Positions 29,176 through 40,984 of a DNA stretch of 64,000 bases are shown piece after piece. The position numbers and the translations under genes were made by a program. The notes beneath the pieces are model-generated. The model did no database searches. It was given only the letters and a program-made list of their open reading frames with translations, and had not been told where the DNA came from. Position 1 is the first letter of the stretch, and each line of letters begins with the position of its first letter. Source of the DNA: Halocaridina rubra (Eukaryota; Arthropoda; Malacostraca; Decapoda; Atyidae); assembly GCA_037179515.1 (NCBI GenBank), contig JAXCGZ010009882.1, forward strand, positions 1 through 64,000. The letters are read 5' to 3'.

Positions 29176-29195
29176 ATGGTTAAAGGTTGCCGGTG
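28494..29195 (+). repeat. 351-bp tandem duplication across LTR end and putative primer site
   Basis: TTTCTTATTATACTTTGG at 28494 recurs at 28845 and the unit ends with GCCGGTGTTTC both times. About five mismatches are visible. TTTC at the junction is microhomology. The 3' LTR has only one copy. Confidence 0.9.
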
Positions 29196-29198
29196 TTT

Positions 29199-29373
29199 CA
29201 GTTCCGATATCCATCTGAGATGCTCCTCAGAACGTCAGCCGGGGCAAGCCCCAACCCCCCACTGTGGTGACCAGCCACAGCAGTAACCTTCCCAGTAAAC
29301 AGCTTAAACTCTCGGTCCTGAGCGGGAACCGATCTGTCGACCTCGCGAATTCGAGGCCAGCGCGTTACCACTG
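29199..29373 (-). repeat. tRNA-derived SINE inserted just inside the BEL/Pao 5' LTR
   Basis: Read on minus: CAGTGGTAACGCGCTGGCC (A-box/D-arm-like), then CAGATCGGTTCCCGCTC, a B box that seems to have lost about four bases. It ends near CGGAAC at 29199. The body has GCTTGCCCCGGCTGACG. Confidence 0.68.
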
Positions 29374-29626
29374 TACTGTTACTAAGTAATTTGCTAAGCT
29401 AGTTGGCAAGGTCAATAGTCTACTCTAGGTCTGCTGTGTTAATGGATATGGTGTGCATGGTTATAGAATGGTCGGACAACACTACTGTATAATCTGCTTG
29501 CCTCTCATGATTTGATTGATCTATATTCATTGATTTTGGTATACTAACCATTACTGAATATCAGATTTCATATGCCATTTTATTGGTATTGTTAGCAAAT
29601 CTGATGTATCAATCTCTTCATTACAA

Positions 29627-31129
29627 TTGGCTTCCCAAATATTGAATAATCAGTATGAAGCATTTTTATATGCTTGGCAACAATATGAACCAGTTATTTT
29701 GGGTGACACAGTATTGCATGCAGCTACTAGTCATACTTTTCGTCTGCAAAAGCGGGATGCATTTAAATTTTTGAGTGATGTTGTGCAGCTTAAGGACGAT
29801 AAGATTGGTGATTCAATCACTAACGTTCAAGTATCTCCTCAGACCACACACTCACTTCCAACCCCAAAACTTTCTCCCATAGAAATTCCCAAATTTAATG
29901 GAGATATATCTAAGTGGTCAACTTTTTGGGATATTTTTGATTCCCTGATACACAATCATGACGATGTAAGTAGAGCCTATAAAACAATTGAGGGCATACC
30001 TGTAGCTCATGCTAATTATAAAGATGCTCTGAATCTTCTTAAGAATCAGTTTGGGAAACCAGATAGATTAGTTGCTCAGTTAGCAAGAGAACTCCAGAAT
30101 TTGCCTGTACCACGTCACCAACATGATGACTTATTAGAATTTAAACTAGCATATGAAAAGCTAATTTTGCAGTTGGAAAACCTAAAACCTAATTATACTA
30201 GTAATGCCTTTTTCCTTGAAACATAAACCAGTAAATTGCGAGTTGAAACTTATCGTGCTTTAGCAAATCCCTTTAAATGCACAACGTTCATTTACTGTCA
30301 AATTTCAGAGGATCTCTCTGAGATCATTGAGCTGATGGAGTTGTGTGAAATGCAACCACGGAGTAATCGCAAAACTGATGTTGTTTCTGATGTCACTGCT
30401 GAATCGACTTCACACTCTAGTTCTAAACCTAAATCAGAGCCTAAGACAAAGAGTAATAAGACTCGAAGTGCTAGTCACTCGGTAAAATCTGTTGTTGCTG
30501 GCACAAAACCAAGTGTGAATCATAATTGGTCTTGTGTGTTTTGCAGTAAAAATCATAGCTCTAAGTATTGTACTGAATACCCAACTTTTGAGGGAAGGCG
30601 AAATCATGTGCGTACGCTAAACCTTTGTTTCAGATGTGTGAAATTTGGTCACAGCGCGAATGATTGCAGTAAACAGTTAGAATGTCGCAATTGTAGTTCT
30701 AACACTCATCATACCTTCTTGTGTATCAGGCTTTGTCAGAAATCTCAGAATCCTAGTCGTTCTGGAACTGCAAATTCACCTGAGTTGAGAGATAATAGTC
30801 AGACAAGTACTAATGCTGTTATTGCTAACACTTTAGAATCTAAGTTGTCGACAACTACTCAGGCATCTCATAACTCTCGTATAGTTCCCTCTTCTGAGGT
30901 TAACTTGAATGATCAACTCATATTCACCAATATAGCAGTTCACAACCTTAATACCAACACAAGTCTGTCCTTATCAGTAACTACACTTCCAACAGCAACA
31001 TTACAGTTGTCTGGGGGTGGACTGCGGAAGTCCACACGAGCCTTTTTTGACACGGGATCACAGTGTACATTTATCCAAAGAGAACTTGTTAATGAGCTTA
31101 ATTTAACTGTTATAGACCACTGCCTTTGA
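29627..31129 (+). pseudogene. BEL/Pao gag and protease region, degenerate
   Basis: The frame opens at a TTG; no ATG starts it. Gag contains PKLSPIEIPKFNGDISKWST, then a single in-frame TAA at 30224. The frame resumes with the basic linker and zinc knuckles (CVFCSKNHSSKYC, CFRCVKFGHSANDC, CRNCSSNTHHTFLC). The aspartic protease motif is FFDTGSQCTFI near 31045. The frame breaks at about 31128. Gag would package RNA and the protease would cleave the polyprotein. Confidence 0.88.
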
Positions 31130-33623
31130 TTGTGAAGTCAAGCAGCTGTATTGCGATGTAATTAAAGTTCAGGTTCGTCTTGGTCGTACTCGAGTAACAA
31201 TGCGAGCTACCGCTCATGATAATGTCAATGCCTCATTACATACACCCGGTGTTGTCAAAGTAGCCAACACGTTACGATCTCATAACATCAGTTTAGCAGA
31301 TGACTACAAGAGTGATGTTGTAGCTGATATTGGGTTAATAATTGGCACTGATAATTACAGTAAGTTTGTGAATCATCAGCACAAATGTGCAAATATACAA
31401 CGTCTTTCCTGTAGTGCTGGGTCAATAATCTTTGGACCATTACCTTACTGAGTATCTCCAACAGTGGATTGTGTTAGCCAAGCTACACAGGTCAGCCACA
31501 CAATATGTTCACGTATAGATACTCTTTCTCTAGAAACAGAGTTTGATAATGAGGTTTCCAACTTGTGGAAACTGGATGTGGTAGAAATTGTACCAGAGTC
31601 TTATTCACCAGAGGATAAGTTAACATTAGAGAAATTTGCTTCTAGTATTCAGTATGACGAAGGTCAGTATTCAGTAGACTTGCCTTTAAAGCTGATGCTC
31701 TATGCCCTTCTTTGAGCTATGACAAAGCATTTGGACAGCTCATGTCTCTTAGACGAGTCATTGTGAACAATCCAGAGTTGCTTGAGCAGTATAATTGTAT
31801 TTTTTCAGACTACCTCGCTCAGAATTTCATAGAACAAGCGAGCGATCAGCCATATGGCCATTATCTCCCTTACCACGGTGTACGTAAGGAGTCTAGTACA
31901 ACCCCATTGCGCATTGTATTTAATGCATCTAGTCGAGAATCAGTTGAGGAATTATCCTTGAATTCTTGTTTACTCACTGGTCCATCACTGACTAGTGAGC
32001 TTTTTGATTACCTTATTGGTTTCAGAACCAACCCCTTTGCTGTTATAGCAGACATATCGAAAGCCTTTCTCAGAACTGGTATCAGTGAACATTATAGGGG
32101 CTACACTAAGTTCCTTTGGTTTAAAGACTCAAACCTGCAGGAAGTAGTTGCTTATTGGTTTAGAGTAGTTTTGTTCGAGTAACCTGCAGCCCCTTTCTGC
32201 TACGGCACACCCTCGTTCATCATCTACAAAATCATGCGGATCCTTTAGCTGAACAGCTTGTACCACTTTTTTATGTAGATAATTTTGCACGTACTTATGA
32301 CAATGCAGAATAATTGTTTAATGAATATCCAGTTATAAACAAAATTTTTAACAGTGCGAGTATGCCACTTCAGACGTGGATTAGTAATATTACCCATTTG
32401 AATTCTGCAACTGGAGCTGAGGACAATCAACAGACTGTGACTGTTCTTGGTGTTAAATGGGATGTTGTAAATGATGTACTTTCAGTTAAATCTAGTTGCC
32501 AGATTAATCTGTATCTCGAGCAATGTGAAAAATCTGATCATGGACAGCAAAACCCAATTTCCTCAGTAAAAGAAAAGTTGTATCACTAGTTGCTTCCATG
32601 TTTGATCCCTTAGGTTTTGCCTCTCTTATAATGATTGGAGCCAATATTTTCATTCAGAAGTTATGGAGTCTTGATCTTAGTTGGGACACTCCTCTTGATC
32701 AAGAAGTATGTACTGAATTTAATGATTTGTGTAAAGAAATTTCTAAGATTTCAGTGTTAGAATTTCCTCGCTTTGCCATTGTGCCTTTCAAGTGTGAACT
32801 ACACATATTTTCAGGTGCCTCCAAGAGGGCTTATGGATTTGTTGCCTATTCAGTTACCGTGGAATCTCAGAAATCACATCTCATACTATCAAAGTCAAGA
32901 GTAGCACCAGTCAAGGAGCTTTCCAGCCCTAGGTTAGAACTTACTGCCCTGAATCTGGCCAGTCAGTTTGCTTCCATGTTAATGGTAAATAGTAGTTTAG
33001 GATTCCTTGATTGTACCTTGTGGTTAGACAGTCAAGTAGCTCTTTCCTGGTTTTGTAATAACAGAAGCACAGATGTGTATGTACGTAATCGTGTCAGTCA
33101 AATCAAATAGAAAAATTATAAGATCAATTATGTGCCTACCGATGATAATCCAGCGGATTTGCTCACCTGTGGGATTACTTTTAGTCAATTGAACCGTTCT
33201 AAATTGTGGAGGTATGGCCCTGACTGGATTACTAGTTATTCAGACTACCCTTGTCATCAAAACTTTGAGATTAACCTTATTTCAGTTCATGAACTTTTAG
33301 TTGAACCTACAAAAGCAGACCCCATCATCCCTTGCTTTGATGTATCCAAATATTCTTCTCTGTCCAAAGTTTTAAGAATTTTTCAGGTTTTGTTGAGATT
33401 TATTGGTAGTTTCCATAGAAATATTGCCATACCATTGACTCCACTACATTTATTAGTTAAAATTACCCAGCAAGAGCATTATCCAACAGTGATTCTGTAT
33501 TTAAGTAATGATTCGCACAATGTTTCTAAGGATACCATCAATTTTGTAAATCAGTTGGGGTTGTATTTGGACTCGAATAACCTTCTAAGAACCCAGGGAT
33601 GGTTAGATAAGGCAGTAATGTGA
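31130..33623 (+). pseudogene. BEL/Pao reverse transcriptase and RNase H region, degenerate
   Basis: Several frames cover protease end, RT and RNase H. Lesions: TGA at 31449, frameshift near 31700, frameshift near 32180, TAA near 32309, TAG at 33108. RT motifs include LRIVFNASSRE and FAVIADISKAFLRTGI. The catalytic YVDD reads YVDN at 32272-32283. The RNase H motif, normally CDAS, reads FSGASKRAYGFVAY, so its Asp is Gly. DDNPADLLTCG follows. The changed residues mean it would be inactive even without the stops. Confidence 0.88.
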
Positions 33624-33639
33624 AATAATATGAAGAGAC

Positions 33640-34845
33640 CTGTAATTTTACCCCCAAAGAGTGCTTTAGCTAAATTAGTGATAAAGCAGTGTCATGAATG
33701 AAACCACCATGCTGGTGTTAACACAATTCTTGCACAGATGAGAATTTTTGGTTGCCCCAGGCCAGGCGTCATATCAAACCAGTAATTTGTGATTGTATGC
33801 ATTTTAGAAAACTACTCAGTGCCCTTCTCACACTGCCACACGCACTGCCTTTGCCTACTGAACGAGTCACCTTTAGTAAGCCATTCCAGTGCGTTGGTGT
33901 TGACATGACAGGACCTTATGAAGTCCATGAGCAAGATCTTGATGAACAAGTGCTCCTTCAGCGTAAGGCTTACATATGCTTGTTTACGTGCACACCCACG
34001 AGAGCGGTGCATTCAGAACTTCTTCATACCTTAACCACTAGTGAATTTATTCTTGCTTTCAGATGTTTTTGTGCTTTGCACTCAGTGCCAGAGTTGATTA
34101 TTAGTGATCATGGCACTAGTTTTCGTGGGTGTGATAATTTCCTCAGAAGAATTCGTGATGAACCAGAAGTTGTGTATCATTTAGAAGAACTGAGTGTTAA
34201 GTGGAAGTTCATCACTCCTCGCTCATCTTGGCTGGGAGGTTTCTACGTAAGGACGATTGGTGTGGTGAAAACAGCACTTAGCAAGTCTATATGTCATAAG
34301 AAACTTAGTTTTCTTGAATTGCAAACAGTATTGTATGAAATATGCACTGTTGTCAATTCCCGACCTTTGACTTATATTTCCGACTCATTTAATAGTGAAT
34401 ATTTAACTCCCAATCATTTAATGTATGGCAGAAATATAGTGATTGATCTTCCCTTGAATGAGTTTACAAGTGATGAGGTTCCCTATCTAGAAATTGATGA
34501 GCTTAGAAACCAATATTCACTACTTTCATCTGTATTGAAAAGGTTTACTAAAATGTGGGTAAATTTTTATTTGACCTCCTTAAGGGAGAGACACTATGGT
34601 AATCAACCAAGATCTGCCGAATGTCCTGTGAAAATCGGGGACATCGTTCTAGTCGATCTTGATAGTTCTCATCGTAATTTGTGGCCCTTGGGATGAATAG
34701 TGAAGTTGTTTTACGGTAATGATGGTCAAGTGATGGTCGGACTTGCATTATATGAACGCCCATTGACAAAAATTGTACCTTTGGATTTTACTGCTGAAGA
34801 GAGAGTCTCTTGCTGAGATTGAACAAGAAAATGTGATGCCTTCTA
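33640..34845 (+). pseudogene. BEL/Pao integrase, third catalytic residue lost
   Basis: A degenerate HHCC zinc finger near 33690-33810 (CDCMHFRKL) precedes the core in the 33752-34696 frame: GVDMTGPYEV (first Asp), IISDHGTSF (second Asp), then WLGGFYVRTIG, where the family has Glu in place of the Val. DVVLVD-like IGDIVLVD and LWPLG lead to TGA at 34694. The frame can be followed past it (LYERPLTKIVPL) to about 34817. Confidence 0.88.
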
Positions 34846-35125
34846 GGCAGAGACCACTTATGAAAGTAGCGGTCACTGCTAATGCCCAGCGTAAAGCATT
34901 GATAGATGATAACCTTTTATGATTAGTACATGCTATATTTTTTTTTATTATGAGTCTTCACTGTGCTATACATGTATATGATTTTCTATAATTTTGTAGA
35001 AAGTTTCCTTTTGAACTACTACTGTATAATTGTATATGCATTTACCATTAATGTTTGTGCCATTTAAACTGCTTTGCATTATCAAAGAAATGAACATTTC
35101 AGTATTCTATTCAGGAACAACCTTT

Positions 35126-35137
35126 GCAGAGGGAGAG
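35126..35137 (+). promoter_or_regulatory. Polypurine tract before the 3' LTR
   Basis: GCAGAGGGAGAG immediately upstream of TGTCCTG at 35138, the expected primer site for plus-strand synthesis. Confidence 0.7.
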
Positions 35138-36431
35138 TGTCCTGAAAAAGATACAGGACAGTAGTATGAAGCCATCAAAAACTTGTCTTACTAATAGTAA
35201 CTCCGTTTCTTGAGTAGATTAATATTTGTGTTTGATTACCAAGAGATGTATTTGTTTCATAATATTATTTCTATGCTATTATATTAATTCTATATTACTG
35301 CTTGTTATTTATTGTCTTATAAGAATTTGATTCCCTGAGTTACAGCGTAATTATTGTTATTTCCTTTCTTAGCGCCAACTTTTACAGTGTTCATTTTCTG
35401 GATATGGCTTAAGTTACATTCATTATTGAATACCTTGAAAGTCTTAATTTACAATTGTGTGAAAATCATTTTTCCTCGTAAGGGAGGCACACAGATAAAA
35501 TAGTATCCTGATTAAGAAAATAAACTTTTATTTTTATTTGATTATGTATATAAAAATTTGTAACTTTTTTAAACACATGTTGGGGTAACGAAGTTACAAT
35601 TTTGAGAATTGGAAGGCAGAATACTCTGTGCCGGTCAGACGGAGTCAGAAATCAAGAGAGGAGAGACAGGCTACGGCCTTCGGAAGAACAAGAGGCATTT
35701 GGACGAAATTTTCTCTTGTGAACAGCCAAAGACCATTGTTCTTTTAAGTATTAATCATTATTTAGTCCCAGAAGAGAGATTATAATTTTATCACATGTTA
35801 CTGTGGGGCCTAGGCTTGTTGACAAGTTTCATGTTGTAGGAAGCTTCGATTGTATAAGGAAGGAGTGGTGGTGATTTAATTGTTCCCAAGCCTTTTTTTG
35901 CTGACATCGGATATTTGTGTTCTCTTAGGCCTTGTGACAGGCTAACTTGGCCCATTCAAGCTTAGTGTTCTACAAGAGGAACCGTGTAGCCTGTTCGCCC
36001 TATTGATTTTGATGCTTTATCATGTGTAATTCTCCACATATTTGAAGTACAAAACAGTTGAGTTTTCAGAAGTTAGAATTATTATTTAAATGGCTATCCT
36101 TTTCTTATTGTACTTTTGTAATAATTTGGAGTTTGCTTATCTAGCAGTAGCCTAGATGTAGAATTGACCAATGCCTTACTTGAACATTGCCTTAGCTCAA
36201 TATTATAAATTTGTTGGCTTAGCTACCAGTGCCTAACATCGAAAATACAGTCCACTCATATGCATCTATTCCTGGGTAATCCCAGAAGATATTGATTTGT
36301 GCCCCTCAAGTAGCTTGCTTGAGATGATTGACTCCCCAAGTTCTAATACCCAAGTTGGATCGATTCTGAGATAGGGAGCGGGATCTTGTGTCCAACTTGA
36401 GTAGTTCTCCAGCACGAACCACTGGGAATTA
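35138..36431 (+). repeat. 3' LTR of the BEL/Pao element
   Basis: About 1.29 kb, parallel to 27537-29175 without the internal duplication. Scattered mismatches throughout (for example GGTACAGGACAGC against GATACAGGACAGT) show the insertion is not recent. The edge is either GGGAATTA at 36431 or CCACA at 36445. Confidence 0.88.
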
Positions 36432-36743
36432 GAGTGTTCTCCACAAGTACTGTATATTCTTGATCAGGAATGGAATTGACTGTAGTATTTAATGAAGACT
36501 GAAATTGTGGAACGTAATGCATTTTTCATATTGTCATTTTCCTGTGTGGGTCAGCTGGGTGGCTACATCACAAAGAAGAGAACTTCTCAGAAAAATAAAA
36601 TAACTCTTCCAGCTTTGGAATCCGAAACATTGACTCAATTACGCTTATGCATACCCTTTCTAATGAACAGTTCAAGCTACTGACCGTGCTCAATTTCAGA
36701 GCTAGGCTATTGGTTTCCTCTTATGTACACTTTATATTTTCAG

Positions 36744-36872
36744 ATATGGCTGAGTATCTTCAAAAATATTATTGATTATTTTGGATCCATTGTGTCATAT
36801 CTCGCCATAGCTATTCCTATATTTAGTGGCAAGTTTAGTGATGAAGAAGATATTTCGTCAATTGTTAGTGCG
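36744..36872 (+). CDS. ABCD4: ABCD4 exon (TM5)
   Basis: ATTTTCAG acceptor, GTAAGT donor. Reads IWLSIFKNIIDYFGSIVSYL then AIAIPIFSGKFSDEEDISS, matching human [20 protein letters not shown] and IAIPIFSG. 129 nt, phase 0 in and out. It continues the frame across the 16-kb intron. Confidence 0.95.
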
Positions 36873-38944
36873 GTAAGTGCTGTAGTTAACCATATTATGT
36901 ATTTTTTCTTAGTCATATGATATTTCTGTATAACTTATTTTTTGTAAAGTATTATAATGCAGAGTAAATATATACTCAGAGCATCTGAGAGTAGGTATAA
37001 TTTGTCTTAGAATGAGTATTGAATCAGGGGAGCAAGTAAGTAAATAAGGCAGAAGTTAAGGATGAAGTAGAGGTAACTTTAAGATCAGATCTTTCTTTCA
37101 AAAGAGTAGTGCAAGAAATCTATGACACACTAGTGTCAGAAAGTTGAGTTTCTGAATATTATATGCTTTAAGTGTTGTGGAGGTTGTTGAGACTATGTGA
37201 CAGATTAGAGCAGATCTAATAATTTGGATATTAAAAACATCATATTTAACAGAGGCAGAAATTTTCAAAACTTTAGAACTTTTGAATGTGGAGGACAAAC
37301 TGGTCAAGGAGATAAGTCATCCATACTTGAGGTTTAGAAAACTGTAAAGCATGATGAGCTTATGAATGACAAAAGGAGAGAATGCAGTTGATATAGACGA
37401 ATTATTAGTAGTTTCTCCTGAAGGGTGGATAGGTTTGTAGACTACTCATTGTGGAAGAAGTGCCACTCGATTGGTGGAGAACTTGTACTACACAAGGTTT
37501 AAGTTGACAAACTGACAGTCTTGAAGTATTGAAGGTAATGTTGAAATGCTCAACTGTAGCAGGTTTAGGGTACAGCACAAGGGCTTCTTGCTCATTCCAA
37601 GGAATTAGTAAAAGACAACAACTTTGTACTTATGGAAAGGTCAGGGTTTTACCCATGTGGAAGAAGCTGTTTCAGAGGATAAAACCTTTTCATGGAATTT
37701 TGGACATATTATGTTTGGATGCCAGTACTTTTTCTTTATCTTAATGTTTCTTGGTTCCCAGTTCTGGTGAGGGCAGTTTTCTTGCCTGTCCCGGTGTCAC
37801 GCATAGAAAAAAAAGTATCTACTCCTCAAGATATTTTTAGTAATGAGAGGATTTGCAGAGGATAGTAAGAACATTTTACAAATATAGGAATATTTTGTTG
37901 TTCCTTACACTGCTGGCCAAACAATCCCTAGTCTTCAAGGAAAGCCACTGCCCATCCTAGGCTTTCCCACATGTATGTTGCATTGTTGGCATATATTGTT
38001 GTAAGCAGTGCAGTCTTTTTTGTGGTTAGGTGTTTTTTAACTTTTCATGTTAAACATTGCACATTTCTTCATGAGTTGCATTAACGGAACATTTAGTGTG
38101 TTGGCTCAGAGTGACAGATATGGAGCTTGTTGGAAATGTATGTATGTAGTAGGGTCTAGAGATTCCTCTCAATATCTCCGTCTAGAAGGAGTCTTCGAAA
38201 AATGATCCCGGAAGAGTCATTTCTCAGTGTAAAAAACATTGTGTGTTGTGTAGAGAGATGAGGTAATTGCCCAGGTAACCTCTTCCTCTCCCAGGTCGTT
38301 CCCCATCATGGGCAGGGGTTGGTTTTGGCAGTTTGACTTCAATTGAAGCTCTTTTTCTGAGATGCCTGACTTCATCTATTGATTTCCAGCTTTGAAAGGT
38401 GAACCCAGTTGTAGACATTGCGTCTCCAGGTCCAGCACATATTCTTGTTATTGTTGTTGTTCTCTAGGCTGCCTGACCTAACAGCCTCAAATTTGTAAGG
38501 AAGGTCATTGCAGATCCTTGGCATTCCCATACAATTCTCATGGAGTGTATGTTGTGTTGTTGGATGTATAGAGTAATGTTGTGCTATCTCAGTATGATTG
38601 TTTACTCCATACAGTATATACGTACCATAATGAGAGATGTGAAGAAAGCAATCAATAAGGACGTTTTGGAAGTAAGGGTTTGAAGCCTGAATGTTAACAA
38701 GTTTCTGTATTTGAATTATGATACTATTTTGGTCATTCATAGGCAAACTTCAGAAGTTTGCAAATTAGTTTATAGTTTATTTGTTGGACAAAGAAGCTTA
38801 GTTGGTGATTATGAAGGTGTTGCCAATGATAATGAAGTCAATAAGGTGAATAATATGGGGATAAGATAGTTACGTAGCTTGTAAGAAAGTTATTTGTATT
38901 TGAGATAAGTACATTTCTTTCATAAATGTTTTTCTTGTTTTCAG
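36873..38944. other. ABCD4 intron, little recognised
   Basis: Mostly unique-looking intron. On the minus strand at 38372-38746 an open frame ends with TLHENCMGMPRICNDLPYKF, vaguely like a LINE C-terminus (IWNSLP-type block); weak evidence only. Confidence 0.4.
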
Positions 38945-39100
38945 TATTCTTTTGTGTCAATGTACCTAGTGTACAGTCTTACTTCGCTGGCAGATCTCAC
39001 AAGCCAGGTAGTCTTGTTATCAGGTGTGACTCACAGAATTGCCCAGTTAGTGGAATGCCTCTTAAAACTGCAGTGTGACTGGGATCTTTCATCCTTGCAG
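38945..39100 (+). CDS. ABCD4: ABCD4 exon (TM6 and coupling region)
   Basis: TTGTTTTCAG acceptor, GTATCT donor. Reads YSFVSMYLVYSLTSLADLTS and VVLLSGVTHRIAQLVECLL, matching human [20 protein letters not shown] and LSDVAGYTHRIGQLRETLL. The G-x-T-H-R-I segment is conserved. 156 nt, phase 0. Confidence 0.95.
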
Positions 39101-39393
39101 GTATCTTTTCAGTTGTAACATTTTACTTGATGCATGTATATATTTTCAGAAACTGTCATACACATGTTATTATAGAAATTTGTTCTGAATTTAATTTATA
39201 GTGACTAACATTTACAAATTATTTTCAGTTCTCTAAATTAAATGAATAATGCACAATCCTGGATTGAAGATGGGATGGAGATCATGGAGTGTTATGCCAT
39301 GTTTATGAGTTGATTTTAAATGAACTTTCAGCATCCTTCTACTAATTCTTGTATATTTTGTGGTTTGTATTAATACGGAGTTAATTTTCTCAG

Positions 39394-39473
39394 GCTTCAT
39401 CGTCATTCACAAATATTACACAACAACGTCGAAAATCTCGAAGTGATCAAGATGGCTCTTCGAGCGCCAACAG
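39394..39473 (+). CDS. ABCD4: ABCD4 exon (linker before the nucleotide-binding domain)
   Basis: TTTTCTCAG acceptor, GTATTG donor. Polar, low-complexity linker: ASSSFTNITQQRRKSRSDQD then GSSSAN. The linker varies across ABCD4 proteins, so similarity is not expected. The call rests on splice sites and phase (80 nt, 0 in, 2 out) fitting both neighbours. Confidence 0.82.
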
Positions 39474-39626
39474 GTATTGTTGCTCTCAGTTATGGGCTAG
39501 AATGAAGTTTATTTGAGTTTTAAAAAACAACTGATTTAGGAGGCAATTCTTTTGTTACAGTTATGTCATCCTGTTGAGTTTAACTTTATTTAGAAAATTA
39601 TATATTTAAGTATTTCTTTTTTACAG

Positions 39627-39757
39627 CTGTTTGATAGAAGAAGAAAGATTAAATGAAGCAGAAATTTGTGGAGAGGATTCTGCACCAATAGAATATGCCT
39701 ATATCTTAAGTGATGTGACCATACTTGCTCCAGGATCAAGTAAATACTTGGTAAAAG
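39627..39757 (+). CDS. ABCD4: ABCD4 exon (start of the nucleotide-binding domain)
   Basis: TTTTTACAG acceptor, GTAATA donor. Reads CLIEEERLNEAEICGEDSAP then IEYAYILSDVTILAPGSSKY, like human [20 protein letters not shown]: the first strand of the ABC domain with the A-loop area. 131 nt, leaving one base for the Walker A exon 22.3 kb downstream. Confidence 0.92.
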
Positions 39758-40082
39758 GTAATATATTAGGAACAACTTCTTTCAGTGTGTAAGTAGCCTG
39801 ATATTGAAAAGAAAAGTTACGGCACTCATACCCATTCTCATTACCTTACATTTTGAAGTATTTAATTTCATGCTCTGACCACTCTTGCAGACTGTTCAGG
39901 TCTTCCTGAAGCTCTCTAGCATTGTGTATATAATACAGGGAGCAGAGTGAGGGGACTGGGAATCCCTTACTCTGTATTTTACTCCTGCAAAGAGTCCAGG
40001 CATTTTGCTCTGACTCAGTCACCCCCCTTATAAAAGGAAATGTGGCTCTTGTATATAGATTATTATTATTATTATTATCATT

Positions 40083-40135
<53 letters not shown>

Positions 40136-40339
40136 GGAGAAAGAGAAACGAGCTGTTTAGACAGTGCTGAGAATGATTAAAAAAACTCTGTTTCCCTAAG
40201 AAGAGAGTGAGAGAGAGAGCTGCCTCTGACAAGTCTTTTAATAGATTGTCATATTTTTCTCCTCATAATTTTCAGTTAACTTTTCATCATCTCTTATTAT
40301 TATTATAACTGTATTATGATTGTTATTATTATTATTATT
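39758..40339 (+). other. ABCD4 intron start with repeat fragment and ATT arrays
   Basis: 39945-40060 matches the interspersed repeat at 18490-18655 (GGACTGGGAATCCC, CATTTTGCTCTGACTCAG). ATT/ATC arrays occupy about 40060-40133 and 40320-40340. Nothing else recognised. Confidence 0.65.
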
Positions 40340-40890
40340 ATGGAATGAAAGTATTCTATCTGAATGCCACTCTGTTCATATTACAGTTTCCCCCAACCTC
40401 ACTCGTGGATTTTTTCTCACATTTAATTCAACTCTCAATCTCAATCAGGACCAACAATAATCAAATAAACACAACGTATGTGAAAACATGAATCATTTTT
40501 ACCCCGATAGAATGCGTTCATTCCAAGTATAGCAGATAAAAGGTGTAAGGTTTGTTTCCGTTTTAAGACCTTCTGTGGTATACTTAACACCTTGGCACAG
40601 TAATTATGTGTCTTAGGGTCAAGTCCCAGTTGGAGTGAAAATGATTCATGTGCTTATTTTATTATTGTTGGGCCCAAATGAGATTGGGAGTTGAATTAAA
40701 TGCAAAAACAAAGCCACGAGTGAGGATGGGGGAAACTGTAATATGCCCAGAGTGGCATTCAGATAGAATGCGTTTATTCCTAGTATAGCGGATAAAAGCT
40801 GTAAGGTTTGTTTCCCTTTTAAGACCTTCTGTGGTGTAGTTGGTTGGTTCAAGTCCCGGCCGGGGTAAAAATGATTCATGTTTTCACATA
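40340..40890. repeat. tRNA-like SINE units, one inverted and two direct
   Basis: Same family as 14255-14958. 40350-40502 runs inverted (CCTCACTCGTGGATTTTTTC, CATGAATCATTTTTACCCC). 40505-40640 and 40750-40890 are direct copies with GATAGAATGCGTTCATTCC, GGGTCAAGTCCC and GGTTCAAGTCCCGGCCGGG. Internal deletions shorten the later copies. Confidence 0.72.
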
Positions 40891-40908
40891 TGGTAATGTG
40901 CTTATTTG

Positions 40909-40911
<3 letters not shown>

Positions 40912-40978
<67 letters not shown>
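40912..40978. repeat. (TA)n array before a Tigger-like terminus
   Basis: AT array followed by CATATACAGTGTTCCCCCGG. Confidence 0.95.

Positions 40979-40984
<6 letters not shown>

Larger units (their letters stand above)
27537..36431 (+). mobile_element. BEL/Pao LTR retrotransposon with paired LTRs, degenerate
   Basis: Two long direct repeats (LTRs) beginning TGTCCTGAAAAAG flank gag, protease, RT, RNase H and integrase in the BEL/Pao order. At least six stops or frameshifts interrupt the frame, and several catalytic residues are changed. A purine tract precedes the 3' LTR. A 5-bp match AGTAC lies before the left LTR (27532-27536) and at 36446-36450, shortly after the right one; it may be the target duplication, but the LTR edge is uncertain by about 14 bp. 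Sense orientation in the ABCD4 intron. Confidence 0.9.

Noticed and set aside
36446..36450. AGTAC as proof of the BEL/Pao target-site duplication
   Set aside because: It matches the left flank but lies 14 bp beyond the point where the LTRs stop aligning, so it is mentioned only as a possibility.
37740..37800. CCTGTCCCGGTGTCAC resembling the MITE-A arm start
   Set aside because: Only about 16 bases match, with no further similarity on either side, so chance cannot be excluded.
38224..38746. Minus-strand frames that might be a LINE C-terminus
   Set aside because: Only a weak MPRICNDLP-like block is visible. It was left as a note in the intron entry and not called as an element.
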